Assembly: GCA_050330055.1 (NCBI GenBank)
Contig: JBHJOF010000146.1
Coordinates: 1 to 9,837 of the forward strand
Source: JBHJOF01 sp050330055
GTDB taxonomy: Bacteria; Pseudomonadota; Alphaproteobacteria; Kiloniellales; JAKSDN01
Direction of reading: 5' to 3'
DNA length: 9,837 nucleotides
Below, one piece after another: positions 1-8,371 of the stretch. Numbering within the stretch: position 1 is the first letter of the stretch; the number at the start of each line of letters is the position of its first letter. The notes beneath the pieces were generated by a model. That model worked only from the letters and a program-made list of their open reading frames with translations, did no database searches and had not been told where the DNA came from. Made by a program: the position numbers and the translations under genes.

Positions 1-295
1 CTGCACGGGCTTGCCGCGGCGCAGGGGCTGCAGGGACTGCAGGGGCTCTTGGCCGCCGCGGCCTGCAGGCGCGGCACCGCGCACTCCAGACTGACGGCGC
101 CGCAGGGGCTGCAGGGACCGGCCGCAGCGCAGGGACTGCACGGGCTGCACGGACTGGCTGCGGCGCAGGGACTGCACGGGCCGCAGGGATTGGCGACCGC
201 GCAGGGGTTGCAGGGACTCGCGGCAGCACAGGGGCTGCAGGGGTTCTTGGCGGCGCAAGGATTACACGGACTGCAGGTCGCATAGGCCGGCGCAA
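1..295 (-). repeat. Tandem 27/36-bp coding repeats of the Cys-rich protein
   Basis: The DNA consists of imperfect tandem units of 27 and 36 bp. Each encodes a C-x-P-C block followed by A-A-x-x-P. In residue terms the units start at 43 (12 residues), 55 (9), 64 (9), 73 (12), 85 (12), a degenerate 24-residue stretch from 97, and 121 (12). Such repeats can expand or contract by slippage, so copy number may vary between strains. This is inference. Confidence 0.75.
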
Positions 296-401
296 TCATG
301 GCCGGCGTGTACATGATGGCCGCACCGCCCACTGCCATGCCGGCCACCACGGCCAGCGGTATCACGGTAGACGACAGCAGTGCGCGCTTTCTTGCTTTCA
401 T
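1..401 (-). CDS. Cys-rich C-x-P-C repeat exported protein (partial, C-terminus off the window)
   Basis: Open on the minus strand from an ATG at 401-399 to the left edge (133 codons seen, no stop). A strong ribosome binding site (GGGAGGGAG, about 404-412) precedes it. Residues 1-41 look like a signal peptide: basic start (MKARKR), hydrophobic stretch, and an AYA cleavage site at 39-41; there is no lipobox. From residue 43 the chain is low-complexity repeats of C-x-P-C-(x-P-C)-A-A-x-x-P in 9- and 12-residue units, with 20 Cys in residues 43-133. Nineteen of these Cys share one three-residue register; Cys107 is the exception. Residues 101-120 are a degenerate interruption, after which the repeats resume in register. 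I do not know its function. A periplasmic or surface metal- or thiol-binding role is inference from composition. From unverified memory, similar CNPC/AAK-type repeats occur in uncharacterised alphaproteobacterial exported proteins, sometimes linked to P460 domains; the missing C-terminus could carry such a domain. Confidence 0.8.
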   Translation of the reverse strand, partial: MKARKRALLSSTVIPLAVVAGMAVGGAAIMYTPAMIAPAYATCSPCNPCAAKNPCSPCAAASPCNPCAVANPCGPCSPCAAASPCSPCSPCAAAGPCSPCGAVSLECAVPRLQAAAAKSPCSPCSPCAAASPC

Positions 402-413
402 TGCTCCCTCCCG

Positions 414-440
414 ATCGAGCCACTGCCGAAGAGGCTCGAT
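414..440 (-). promoter_or_regulatory. Inverted repeat abutting the RBS of the Cys-rich gene
   Basis: The arms ATCGAGCC and GGCTCGAT (414-421 and 433-440) are perfect 8-bp complements with an 11-base loop. On the transcribed minus strand the hairpin ends only a couple of bases before the Shine-Dalgarno sequence, and 12 bases separate it from the start codon. It could be a 5'-leader hairpin affecting translation, or a DNA operator. The palindrome is seen directly; the role is inferred. Confidence 0.5.
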
Positions 441-586
441 GTTCGTGTTTGTGAGACTCTTTCGAGGTTCTCTGTTGTCTGCTTTCAGCACTAGGCTAAT
501 GCGTTGTGAAACTTGCGAAGCTCACGTCTGCGCGAGACTGCGCCGATGTCGATCAAGATCGCGTGACCGATTCGCCTCCTCCCGGG

Positions 587-614
587 AAAAAGAGGGGGCG
601 GGGGAACCGCCCCC
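587..614 (-). terminator. Intrinsic terminator of the porin gene
   Basis: Read on the minus strand, an 8-bp GC stem (GGGGGCGG / CCGCCCCC) closes a TTCCC loop and is followed by TCTTTTT. It starts about 38 bases past the porin stop. It should separate porin transcription from the Cys-rich gene downstream, which therefore probably has its own promoter in 402-586. I could not recognise that promoter. Confidence 0.85.
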
Positions 615-652
615 AGAGGGACAGGAGATCAATTCTTTCAACGCACACGCGG

Positions 653-1765
653 CTAGAAGCTGAAATTGATGCCGACGATGCCGGCGATGCCCTCGTTGTC
701 GTTGCCTGTCTCGGTGTCCCACTTGGCGTAGAGGCCGGAGACGCTGGCCGTGATGCTGGGGGCAACCGCATAGGCGACCGCAGCCTGAACGGCATCCATC
801 TCGTTGTCGCCTGTGACCGCCAGCGCGCCATCGACCTCGCCATGGAAATAGAGCGCACCGATGGTCCAGGGGCCGGTGCTGTAGGACAGGCCGACGTCGT
901 AGGACTGGCCTTCCGAGGAGACACCGGCCGCCGTGATGCGGCCTTCCGTCTCGTTGGCGTAGGAGCCGCCGAAGGTGAAGCCGGCGAAGCCGACGTTGAG
1001 GCCGAAGGAGACCTGCTCCATGTCGTCGACGTTGATCCCGCCCACCGGGCTGTCCGGCGCCTCGGCCCGGCGATAGCCGCCGGAGGCCGCGACATCCACG
1101 CCGCCGAAGCTCTCGACGAAGTTGACGCCGACGGAGATGCCGTTGTTGTACTCGGTATCCTCGTCGGCGAAGACCGGGAAGTTCTTACCCTCACCGGTGA
1201 ACACGACCGCCGGCTGGTAGGAGACGCCGAGCTGGAAGCCGAACATGCGCGGCGTGAAGTAGGTCAGCGTGTTCTCGTCGTTGCCGGTGTCGATGTAGGT
1301 CGATAGGCCCGGCCCGCGGAACCCCGCGGTATGGCCGGCCGGCTGCGGGATGAACGAGGTGACCCAGCCGGAGTTGACCGGCACGCCAACGCTGGGCGCC
1401 GCGAAGTGCATGAGGTAGGCCGCCGTGTTCTCGGAGCCGAACTGCAGGCGGCCGAAGCTGCCCTCGATCCAGCCGTAGTTCTCGTCGATCTGGTCGCCCG
1501 TCGTAAAGCTTTCCAGCTGCACGTTGACCCCGAAGGTCAAGCCGTTGTCCGCCGTATACGAGCCGAGGAAATGAATCTCGCCGTCGCTGAACAGACCGGT
1601 CGGCGCGTAGTCCGTGCCGTCGTCCGGGTCGCTGTCGCCGACCGCGAAGAAGTTGTTCATGTAGCCGCCGAGGCGGAGCTTGATGCCCTCCTCGGCCTGG
1701 GCCCCGCCAGAAGCCACCAGACCGGCGGTCACCAAGGCCGTAGTTCCGAACAGCGTTTTCTTCAT
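653..1765 (-). CDS. Outer-membrane porin, Gram-negative general porin family
   Basis: A 370-residue precursor of a general diffusion porin, a trimeric beta-barrel letting small solutes cross the outer membrane. The start at 1765 (MKKTLFG) is preferred over an in-frame upstream one because it gives a classic signal peptide ending AQA at residue 24, with GGAG eight bases upstream. The mature part begins EEGIKLRLGGYMN and is rich in alternating hydrophobic/aromatic strands with acidic turn segments (for example GDSDPDDGTD). The chain ends GINFSF: a terminal Phe is the outer-membrane insertion signal recognised by the BAM complex. Length and layout fit 16-stranded porins of Rhodospirillales. Substrate selectivity cannot be read from the sequence. 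It lies downstream of, and in the same direction as, the P460 cytochrome gene, but a 155-bp gap and a weak possible terminator suggest separate transcription. Confidence 0.9.
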   Translation of the reverse strand: MKKTLFGTTALVTAGLVASGGAQAEEGIKLRLGGYMNNFFAVGDSDPDDGTDYAPTGLFSDGEIHFLGSYTADNGLTFGVNVQLESFTTGDQIDENYGWIEGSFGRLQFGSENTAAYLMHFAAPSVGVPVNSGWVTSFIPQPAGHTAGFRGPGLSTYIDTGNDENTLTYFTPRMFGFQLGVSYQPAVVFTGEGKNFPVFADEDTEYNNGISVGVNFVESFGGVDVAASGGYRRAEAPDSPVGGINVDDMEQVSFGLNVGFAGFTFGGSYANETEGRITAAGVSSEGQSYDVGLSYSTGPWTIGALYFHGEVDGALAVTGDNEMDAVQAAVAYAVAPSITASVSGLYAKWDTETGNDNEGIAGIVGINFSF

Positions 1766-1833
1766 AGCCCCCACTCCGAATTGCGATGTCATTAAGCGCA
1801 GGCTATGACGGCGCACGCGGGAGTCGCCAATCA

Positions 1834-1862
1834 CGCTTGCTCACGGCGACGCGACGCAAGCG
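1834..1862 (-). other. Inverted repeat in the porin upstream region
   Basis: CGCTTGC (1834-1840) and GCAAGCG (1856-1862) are perfect 7-bp arms separated by 15 bases, 69 to 97 bases upstream of the porin start. It could be an operator, a leader hairpin or chance in GC-rich DNA. I see no convincing -35/-10 pair around it. Confidence 0.3.
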
Positions 1863-1889
1863 CAAATTTCTGTGAACGGTTCGCGCTCT

Positions 1890-1910
1890 AAAAAAACGCT
1901 TCGGTGAACG
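1890..1910 (-). terminator. Possible weak terminator after the P460 cytochrome gene
   Basis: On the minus strand a short stem (CGTTC / GAAGCG, with one bulged base and an ACC loop) is followed by seven consecutive T. It begins about 10 bases after the cytochrome stop codon. The T tract is good but the stem is short, so termination may be partial and allow some read-through into the porin gene. Confidence 0.4.
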
Positions 1911-1920
1911 CACAAAGCCG

Positions 1921-2550
1921 TCACTGCGCATCAGCACCGTGCCGATACCGCTCCGGCACGAAGAAGAGTTCGTCATTGAGCTCGCCCGCTGTGCGATGAC
2001 AGGTGGCGCAGAACCCAACCCGCGCCGCATCCGGCCCGCCGGTACGTCCGAACAGGCTGCCGTCCGGCATGATCATGCTGTACCGCCAGTCGCGGGTCTC
2101 GGCGTCGAAACCAGGAGCCATCTTCTCCATGAGAAACAGCGGCCCGGTGAAGACCTCGCCGTCGGCGGTCACCGTGAAGCTGTCCTTTGCCAGCACCGCG
2201 CCTTCGGGCAGCGGCGTCCCGGCTGGGCCGCCGCCGTACCCCTTTGCCTTCCTGTTGCCGTAGTTGTTCACGAAGCGGTTGCCGTGCGTGGCCGATCGAT
2301 AGGGCACGCGGTTGTAGCGCTGCCAAGTCGGGTAATCTTCCGAGGAGGGGTCGCCGGACATGCGGTAGAACCCCAGACTGGTCGAGCGAATCCGGCGGTA
2401 GATGGCTTCGGCTTTCGGACCATCCAGCTCGGCAGGGTTGTCCACCCGGAAGTGGGCCTGGGGCTGCTCGAAATCCTCGGCTGCAGCGGGCATCGAGGCC
2501 GTCAAGGCAAGGCAGAGCCACAGCGCGGCTGATCGGCCCATTTCCAGCAT
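1921..2550 (-). CDS. Cytochrome P460 family protein (periplasmic c-type haem protein)
   Basis: Predicted exported haem protein of 209 residues. The start at 2550 (MLEMGRS) gives a signal peptide ending about AAA24 before EDF; an alternative ATG at 2541 is 9 bases downstream with a weak GGA upstream, and both leave the same mature protein. The haem attachment motif CATCH is at residues 181-185 near the C-terminus, as in P460 and cytochrome c'-beta proteins. Family-like blocks include SATHGNRFVNNYGN (about 87-100), EGAVLAKDSFTV and GPLFLMEKMAPGF, then a DWRYSMIMPDGS block before the haem site. Characterised P460 enzymes oxidise hydroxylamine, often with NO, and cytochrome c'-beta binds NO, but most family members are uncharacterised. 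I cannot assign the haem-crosslinking lysine from sequence alone, so catalysis is unproven. The gene diverges from the SUF operon; the porin follows in the same direction. Confidence 0.85.
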   Translation of the reverse strand: MLEMGRSAALWLCLALTASMPAAAEDFEQPQAHFRVDNPAELDGPKAEAIYRRIRSTSLGFYRMSGDPSSEDYPTWQRYNRVPYRSATHGNRFVNNYGNRKAKGYGGGPAGTPLPEGAVLAKDSFTVTADGEVFTGPLFLMEKMAPGFDAETRDWRYSMIMPDGSLFGRTGGPDAARVGFCATCHRTAGELNDELFFVPERYRHGADAQ

Positions 2551-2686
2551 TCCACAAGGGGGATACCGGTGCTGCCGCTTGCAGCGCCCGGCCCTCTTCT
2601 TTAGAGACTTGTCCAGACGGCGCCCCTGCGCCAAAGCACGTTTCAACACAAGCCGGCGAGCCGGCCGTTACCGATCTGATGGTTAA

Positions 2687-2715
2687 GGGGCGCTTAGCCA
2701 TGCGGCCAGCGCCCC
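2687..2715. other. Strong hairpin in the divergent intergenic region
   Basis: GGGGCGCT (2687-2694) pairs perfectly with AGCGCCCC (2708-2715). Inside, GCC (2697-2699) pairs with GGC (2704-2706) around an ATGC loop, leaving a small internal loop. It is upstream of both flanking genes, so it is not a terminator for either. It could be a leader structure, a protein site, or part of a small RNA. Confidence 0.45.
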
Positions 2716-2776
2716 GGAAACCGCGGAGCCTTGGAGGGCAGCAACCGCCCTTCCCCCCCTGGGCACGCGAAAATGC

Positions 2777-2835
2777 TTGATTTCCGCGCCAAACCAATTA
2801 TCTAAATCATACCAAATTAGTCTGCATTGGAGACC
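2777..2835 (+). promoter_or_regulatory. Candidate SUF operon promoter and Rrf2/IscR-type operator
   Basis: A -35-like TTGATT (2777-2782) and a -10-like TATCTA (2799-2804) are 16 bases apart, in an AT-rich island unlike its surroundings. Just downstream is AAATTAGTC (about 2814-2822), which resembles the right half of the IscR type-1 site known from E. coli; the left half is poorly conserved. CCAAT (2794-2798) and ATTGG (2826-2830) form an outer inverted repeat. This fits autoregulation by the adjacent Rrf2 protein. All regulatory assignments are inference. Confidence 0.4.
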
Positions 2836-2839
2836 GGCC

Positions 2840-3304
2840 ATGTTCCGGCTCAATCGCCTGACCGACTACGCCGTGGTCGTCATGTCGCAAATGGCGCACC
2901 AGCGCGACAGGGTGCGCACGGCGCTGCAGATCTCGCAGGAGAGCGGGCTGCCGCTGCCCACCGTGGCCAAGCTGCTGAATGCCCTGGCGCGCGACGGCCT
3001 GATCACCTCGCAGCGCGGGGCCAGCGGCGGCTACATCCTCAGCCGGCCGGCTGGGGAGATCTCGGTGGCGGCGATCATCCAGGCCCTGGAGGGCCCGATC
3101 GCGCTCACCGCCTGCGTTACCGGATCGGACGAGCACTGCGACGTGGCCTCGCTCTGCCCGATGCACGGCAACTGGAACAAGGTCAACGGGGCGATCCGCG
3201 CGGCGCTGGATGCGGTCACCCTGGCCGACATGGCCATGACGCCGCTCGACTTCAGCGAGCTTCCCGCATCACCGAAACGGGAGGCGAGCGCGGCGACCGG
3301 TTGA
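2840..3304 (+). CDS. Rrf2-family SUF system Fe-S assembly transcriptional regulator
   Basis: A 154-residue Rrf2-family regulator heading the SUF operon. The ATG at 2840 is chosen because GGAG lies seven bases upstream and the family's N-terminus (MFRLNRLTDYAVV) begins there. The winged helix-turn-helix is at roughly 1-70, including LPLPTVAKLLNAL and the wing RGASGGYILSRP. A dimerisation helix and cluster-binding region follow, with Cys92, Cys100, Cys106 and His109. The GPIALTAC block and CPMHGNW resemble the SUF regulator subfamily first defined in Xanthomonas more than canonical IscR. By analogy the protein binds a [2Fe-2S] cluster and represses the operon when clusters are plentiful, derepressing on iron or oxidative stress. 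The ligand spacing is C-x7-C-x5-C-x2-H, against C-x5-C-x5-C-x2-H in E. coli IscR. The tail after about 135 is variable. Confidence 0.9.
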   Translation: MFRLNRLTDYAVVVMSQMAHQRDRVRTALQISQESGLPLPTVAKLLNALARDGLITSQRGASGGYILSRPAGEISVAAIIQALEGPIALTACVTGSDEHCDVASLCPMHGNWNKVNGAIRAALDAVTLADMAMTPLDFSELPASPKREASAATG

Positions 3305-3372
3305 AGACTCCGTCTATGACTGAAAGCACAAAGAATACGCGAACGACGTCAGGTTAGCAGGAGAGATCGAGT

Positions 3373-4827
<1,455 letters not shown>

Positions 4828-4869
4828 CGGAGCGAGACTGAGACAGGAGACGCGCGGCCAGATTTCATT

Positions 4870-4942
4870 CTCGTTGTCATCGCCGGGCTTGACCCGGCGA
4901 TCCATGTGGATGCCCGGGTCAAGCCCGGGCATGACAAACGAG
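4870..4942. repeat. Double-hairpin palindromic intergenic repeat (alphaproteobacterial REP-like)
   Basis: Two 28-base arms (4876-4903 and 4908-4935) surround an ATGT spacer and are inverted copies matching at 24 of 28 positions. Each arm is itself a perfect 9-bp hairpin with a CTTGA or TCAAG loop. The four mismatches between arms fall at paired positions of these hairpins, so pairing is kept in both. CTCGTT (4870-4875) and AACGAG (4937-4942) extend the outer pairing with one extra A. The core is of the type dispersed in alphaproteobacterial genomes, whose chance translation reads like PGLDPGIH. It lies inside the operon between sufB and sufC and may affect mRNA stability or relative expression. 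Confidence 0.8.
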
Positions 4943-4996
4943 GGGAGCTGAGGCAGACGCGAAACCGACAGAGAACGGAAAGCAACGCGAAACGCA

Positions 4997-5755
<759 letters not shown>

Positions 5756-5770
5756 GGCGCCGGGGCGAGC

Positions 5771-7111
5771 ATGAGCGAACAGCCGATCACCGCCGCCTTC
5801 ACCGAGCACTTCGGACGCGCCAGGGGCAGGCTGCCGGGCAGCGGCCAGCTCTGGATCGAGGCGCTGCGCGAGGCCGCCATGGCCCGCTTCGCCGAGAGCG
5901 GCCTGCCGAGCCCCAAGGCCGAGGCCTGGAAGTACACCAACCTGCGGCCGCTGGAGAAAGTCGGTCTGGTGCCGGCCACGCCCTGCTACCAGCCCTGCGG
6001 CATCGACCGAGTGCCCTGGCTGCTGAAGGAGCCGCAGGCGCCGCACCGCCTGGTCTTCGTCGACGGCCGCCTCGCGCCGGCGCACAGCGCCCTCTCGGCT
6101 CTGCCCAAGGCTGTCCGCCTGCGATCCTTCGCCGCCGCGGTCAGCGAGACGCCGGAGCTGATCGAGGCGCACCTGGGCCGCATCGTGAGCGGCGAGGTGC
6201 AGCCGCTGCTGGCGCTCAACACGGCGCTCATGGAAGACGGCTACGTGCTGGAGGTCGAGCGCGGCGTGGCGCTGGAGCAGCCGATCGAGCTGGTATTCCT
6301 GGGCGGCGCCGTCGAGCAGTCCCTCTCCTACCACCCACGCCACCTGATCGTGATGCACGAGGGCAGCCAGGCCACGGTGATCGAGCAGCACATCGGCCTC
6401 GGCGCCGGCCCCTATCTGGCCAATAGTGCCACCGAGGTCGCGGTCGGCGCCGGCGCCATCCTGCGCCACGTCAAGCTGCAGGCCGAGGGCGCCGCGGCCT
6501 TCCACCTCGGCACGCTGCATGCCCGGGTCGAGCGCGACGGGGTCTATGACGCTTTCGGGCTTTCGATCGGCGGCCGCCTGTCGCGCAACGAGAGCACCGT
6601 GCGCCTCGTCGGGCCCGGCGCGAGCTGCCGCGTGAACGGCGCCTACCTGATGCGCGACCGGCAGCACTGCGACAACACCACGGTTATCGAGCACATGGCG
6701 CCGCACACCACCTGCCGCGAGGTCTTCAAGGGCGTGCTTGACGACCAGGCGCGCGCCGTCTTCCAGGGCCGCATCGTGGTCCACAGGGACGCCCAGCAGA
6801 CCGACGGTCATCAGCTCAGCAAAGCGCTGCTGCTGTCCGACGGTGCCGAGATCGACGCCAAGCCGGAGCTGGAGATCTACGCCGACGACGTGAAGTGCAG
6901 CCACGGCGCCACGGCTGGCGAGCTCGACCACGATGCGCTGTTCTATCTGCAGACGCGTGGCATCCCGGAGCCCGCGGCGCGCCGCCTGCTGGTGCAGGCC
7001 TTCCTCGCCGAGGCGCTGGAGGAGATCGCCGCCGAACAGATCCGCGTGGCGCTGCTGGCCAAGATCGACGGCTGGCTGTCGGTCAGCCATGCCATGCAGG
7101 AGGCGGCATGA
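5771..7111 (+). CDS. sufD: SufD, Fe-S cluster assembly scaffold subunit
   Basis: A 446-residue SufD, paralogue and partner of SufB in SufBC2D. The N-terminal helical part carries GLPSPKAEAWKYTNLRPLE (about 43-61), a typical SufD block. The beta-helix core follows, and the C-terminal SufC-docking domain includes CSHGATAGELDHDALFYL. His378 in that block corresponds to the functionally important His360 of E. coli SufD. The C-terminus (RGIPEPAARRLLVQAFLAE) is canonical. It is slightly longer than E. coli SufD (423 residues). The start at 5771 has a GGGGCGAG-type purine tract just upstream and lies 15 bp after sufC. The TGA stop overlaps the ATG of sufS, which implies translational coupling. Confidence 0.96.
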   Translation: MSEQPITAAFTEHFGRARGRLPGSGQLWIEALREAAMARFAESGLPSPKAEAWKYTNLRPLEKVGLVPATPCYQPCGIDRVPWLLKEPQAPHRLVFVDGRLAPAHSALSALPKAVRLRSFAAAVSETPELIEAHLGRIVSGEVQPLLALNTALMEDGYVLEVERGVALEQPIELVFLGGAVEQSLSYHPRHLIVMHEGSQATVIEQHIGLGAGPYLANSATEVAVGAGAILRHVKLQAEGAAAFHLGTLHARVERDGVYDAFGLSIGGRLSRNESTVRLVGPGASCRVNGAYLMRDRQHCDNTTVIEHMAPHTTCREVFKGVLDDQARAVFQGRIVVHRDAQQTDGHQLSKALLLSDGAEIDAKPELEIYADDVKCSHGATAGELDHDALFYLQTRGIPEPAARRLLVQAFLAEALEEIAAEQIRVALLAKIDGWLSVSHAMQEAA

Positions 7112-8370
7112 TGAGCCCGCTCGAAGCGATCGCCGGCGACAACTCGACCGCGGCTTTCGACGTCGAGCGGGTACGCGCCGACTTCCCGATCCTCGGCCAG
7201 GAGGTCTACGGCAGGCCGCTGATCTATCTCGACAACGCCGCCAGCGCGCAGAAGCCGCGCCAGGTGATCGAGGCCATGACGGCGGCCTACGAGACCTACT
7301 ACGCGAACGTCCATCGCGGCGTGCACCACATGAGCCAGCGCTCGACCGAGGCCTTCGAGGCCGGCCGCGAGAAGCTGGCCGCGTACATGAACGCGGCCTC
7401 GATGGACGAGATCGTCTTCACCCGCAACGGCACCGAGGCGATCAACCTGGTGGCAGCAAGCTACGGCCGCCGCTTCCTCGAGGCCGGCGACGAGATCGTC
7501 ATCTCGGAGATGGAGCACCACTCCAACATCGTGCCCTGGCAGCTGCTGGCGGCCGAGAAGGGCGTGGTGATCAAGGCGACGCCGATCGACGACGAGGGCA
7601 ACCTGCTGCTCGACGAGTTCGAGGGCCTGCTCGGCCCGCGCACCCGACTGGTCGCTATCACGCACATCTCGAACGCGCTCGGCACCATCACGCCGATCAA
7701 GCAGATCGTCCACCTGGCGCATGCGCGCGGCATCCCGGTGCTGGTCGACGGCTGCCAGGCGGCGCCGCACCTGAAGATCGACGTGCAGGAGCTCGACGTC
7801 GACTTCTACGTAGTGACCGGCCACAAGGTCTATGGGCCCAGCGGCATCGGCGCGCTCTACGGCAAGATGGAGCTGCTCAAGAAGATGCCACCCTACCAGG
7901 GCGGCGGCGAGATGATCGACCTGGTGACCCTGGAGAAGAGCACCTTCAAGGCGCCGCCGCATCGCTTCGAGGCCGGCACCCCGGCGATCGTCGAGGCGAT
8001 CGGGCTGGGCGCGGCCATCGACTATGTCAACTCCGTGGGACTCGACAACATCGCGGCGCACGAGGCCGGGCTCTGCGCCTATGCCATGGAGCGCCTGGGC
8101 GCGGTCGAGGGAGTCCGGCTCTACGGCACCGCCAGGGAGAAAACCTCGATCGTCTCCTTCAACTTCGACGCCATCCATGCGCACGACGTCGGCACCATCC
8201 TGGACCGCGCCGGCGTTGCGGTCCGCGCCGGGCACCACTGCGCCCAGCCCCTGATGGAGCGCCTCGGCGTCGGCTCGACGGCGCGCGCCTCCTTCGGCCT
8301 CTACAACACGCGGGCCGAAGTCGATGCGCTGGTGGACGGGCTGGAACGGGTACGGGAGATTTTTGGCTGA
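7111..8370 (+). CDS. sufS: SufS, group II cysteine desulfurase
   Basis: A 419-residue PLP-dependent cysteine desulfurase that converts L-cysteine to alanine and a protein-bound persulfide. The PLP-binding Lys is Lys239 in VTGHKVYGPSGIG, and the catalytic persulfide Cys is Cys377 in RAGHHCAQPLM. The EMEHHSNIVPW block holds the His that stacks on PLP. The short loop around the Cys and the GSTARASFGLYNT block are typical of SufS rather than IscS. Two adjacent ATGs exist (7108 and 7111). AGGAGG at 7098-7103 is 7 bases from 7111 and 4 from 7108, so 7111 is preferred; 7108 would overlap the sufD stop as ATGA. The downstream SufU-like gene follows with no real gap. It is the sulfur source for the whole operon. 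Confidence 0.96.
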   Translation: MSPLEAIAGDNSTAAFDVERVRADFPILGQEVYGRPLIYLDNAASAQKPRQVIEAMTAAYETYYANVHRGVHHMSQRSTEAFEAGREKLAAYMNAASMDEIVFTRNGTEAINLVAASYGRRFLEAGDEIVISEMEHHSNIVPWQLLAAEKGVVIKATPIDDEGNLLLDEFEGLLGPRTRLVAITHISNALGTITPIKQIVHLAHARGIPVLVDGCQAAPHLKIDVQELDVDFYVVTGHKVYGPSGIGALYGKMELLKKMPPYQGGGEMIDLVTLEKSTFKAPPHRFEAGTPAIVEAIGLGAAIDYVNSVGLDNIAAHEAGLCAYAMERLGAVEGVRLYGTAREKTSIVSFNFDAIHAHDVGTILDRAGVAVRAGHHCAQPLMERLGVGSTARASFGLYNTRAEVDALVDGLERVREIFG

Positions 8371-8371
8371 G

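Larger units (their letters stand above)
2551..2839. other. Divergent intergenic region between P460 cytochrome and SUF regulator
   Basis: A 289-bp region with no supported gene. It must contain the promoters for the cytochrome (minus strand) and the SUF operon (plus strand). It contains a strong hairpin (2687-2715), then a weaker one (GGAGGGC near 2732 pairing with GCCCTTCC with one bulged base), and a candidate promoter/operator beside the regulator start. I recognise no known riboswitch. Confidence 0.6.

Noticed and set aside
49..285. Plus-strand collagen-like reading frame with G-L-Q-G / A-A-Q-G repeats
   Set aside because: It is the antisense of the Cys-rich minus-strand gene. That gene has a strong RBS, a signal peptide and a regular Cys pattern, while the plus-strand frame lacks any of these.
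1..290. CRISPR-like array of short repeats
   Set aside because: Units are contiguous coding repeats of 27 and 36 bp without unique spacers, and they vary by codon.
1766..1834. Longer porin starting at 1834
   Set aside because: The added residues precede a textbook signal peptide that has its own RBS at 1765.
2551..2649. Longer P460 cytochrome starting at 2649
   Set aside because: It would place 33 basic, non-hydrophobic residues before a good signal peptide. Starts at 2550 or 2541 fit export.
2777..2842. Earlier TTG start for the Rrf2 regulator, adding 21 residues
   Set aside because: The TTG coincides with the -35-like element, and the extra residues are not family-like. The ATG at 2840 has a well-placed GGAG.
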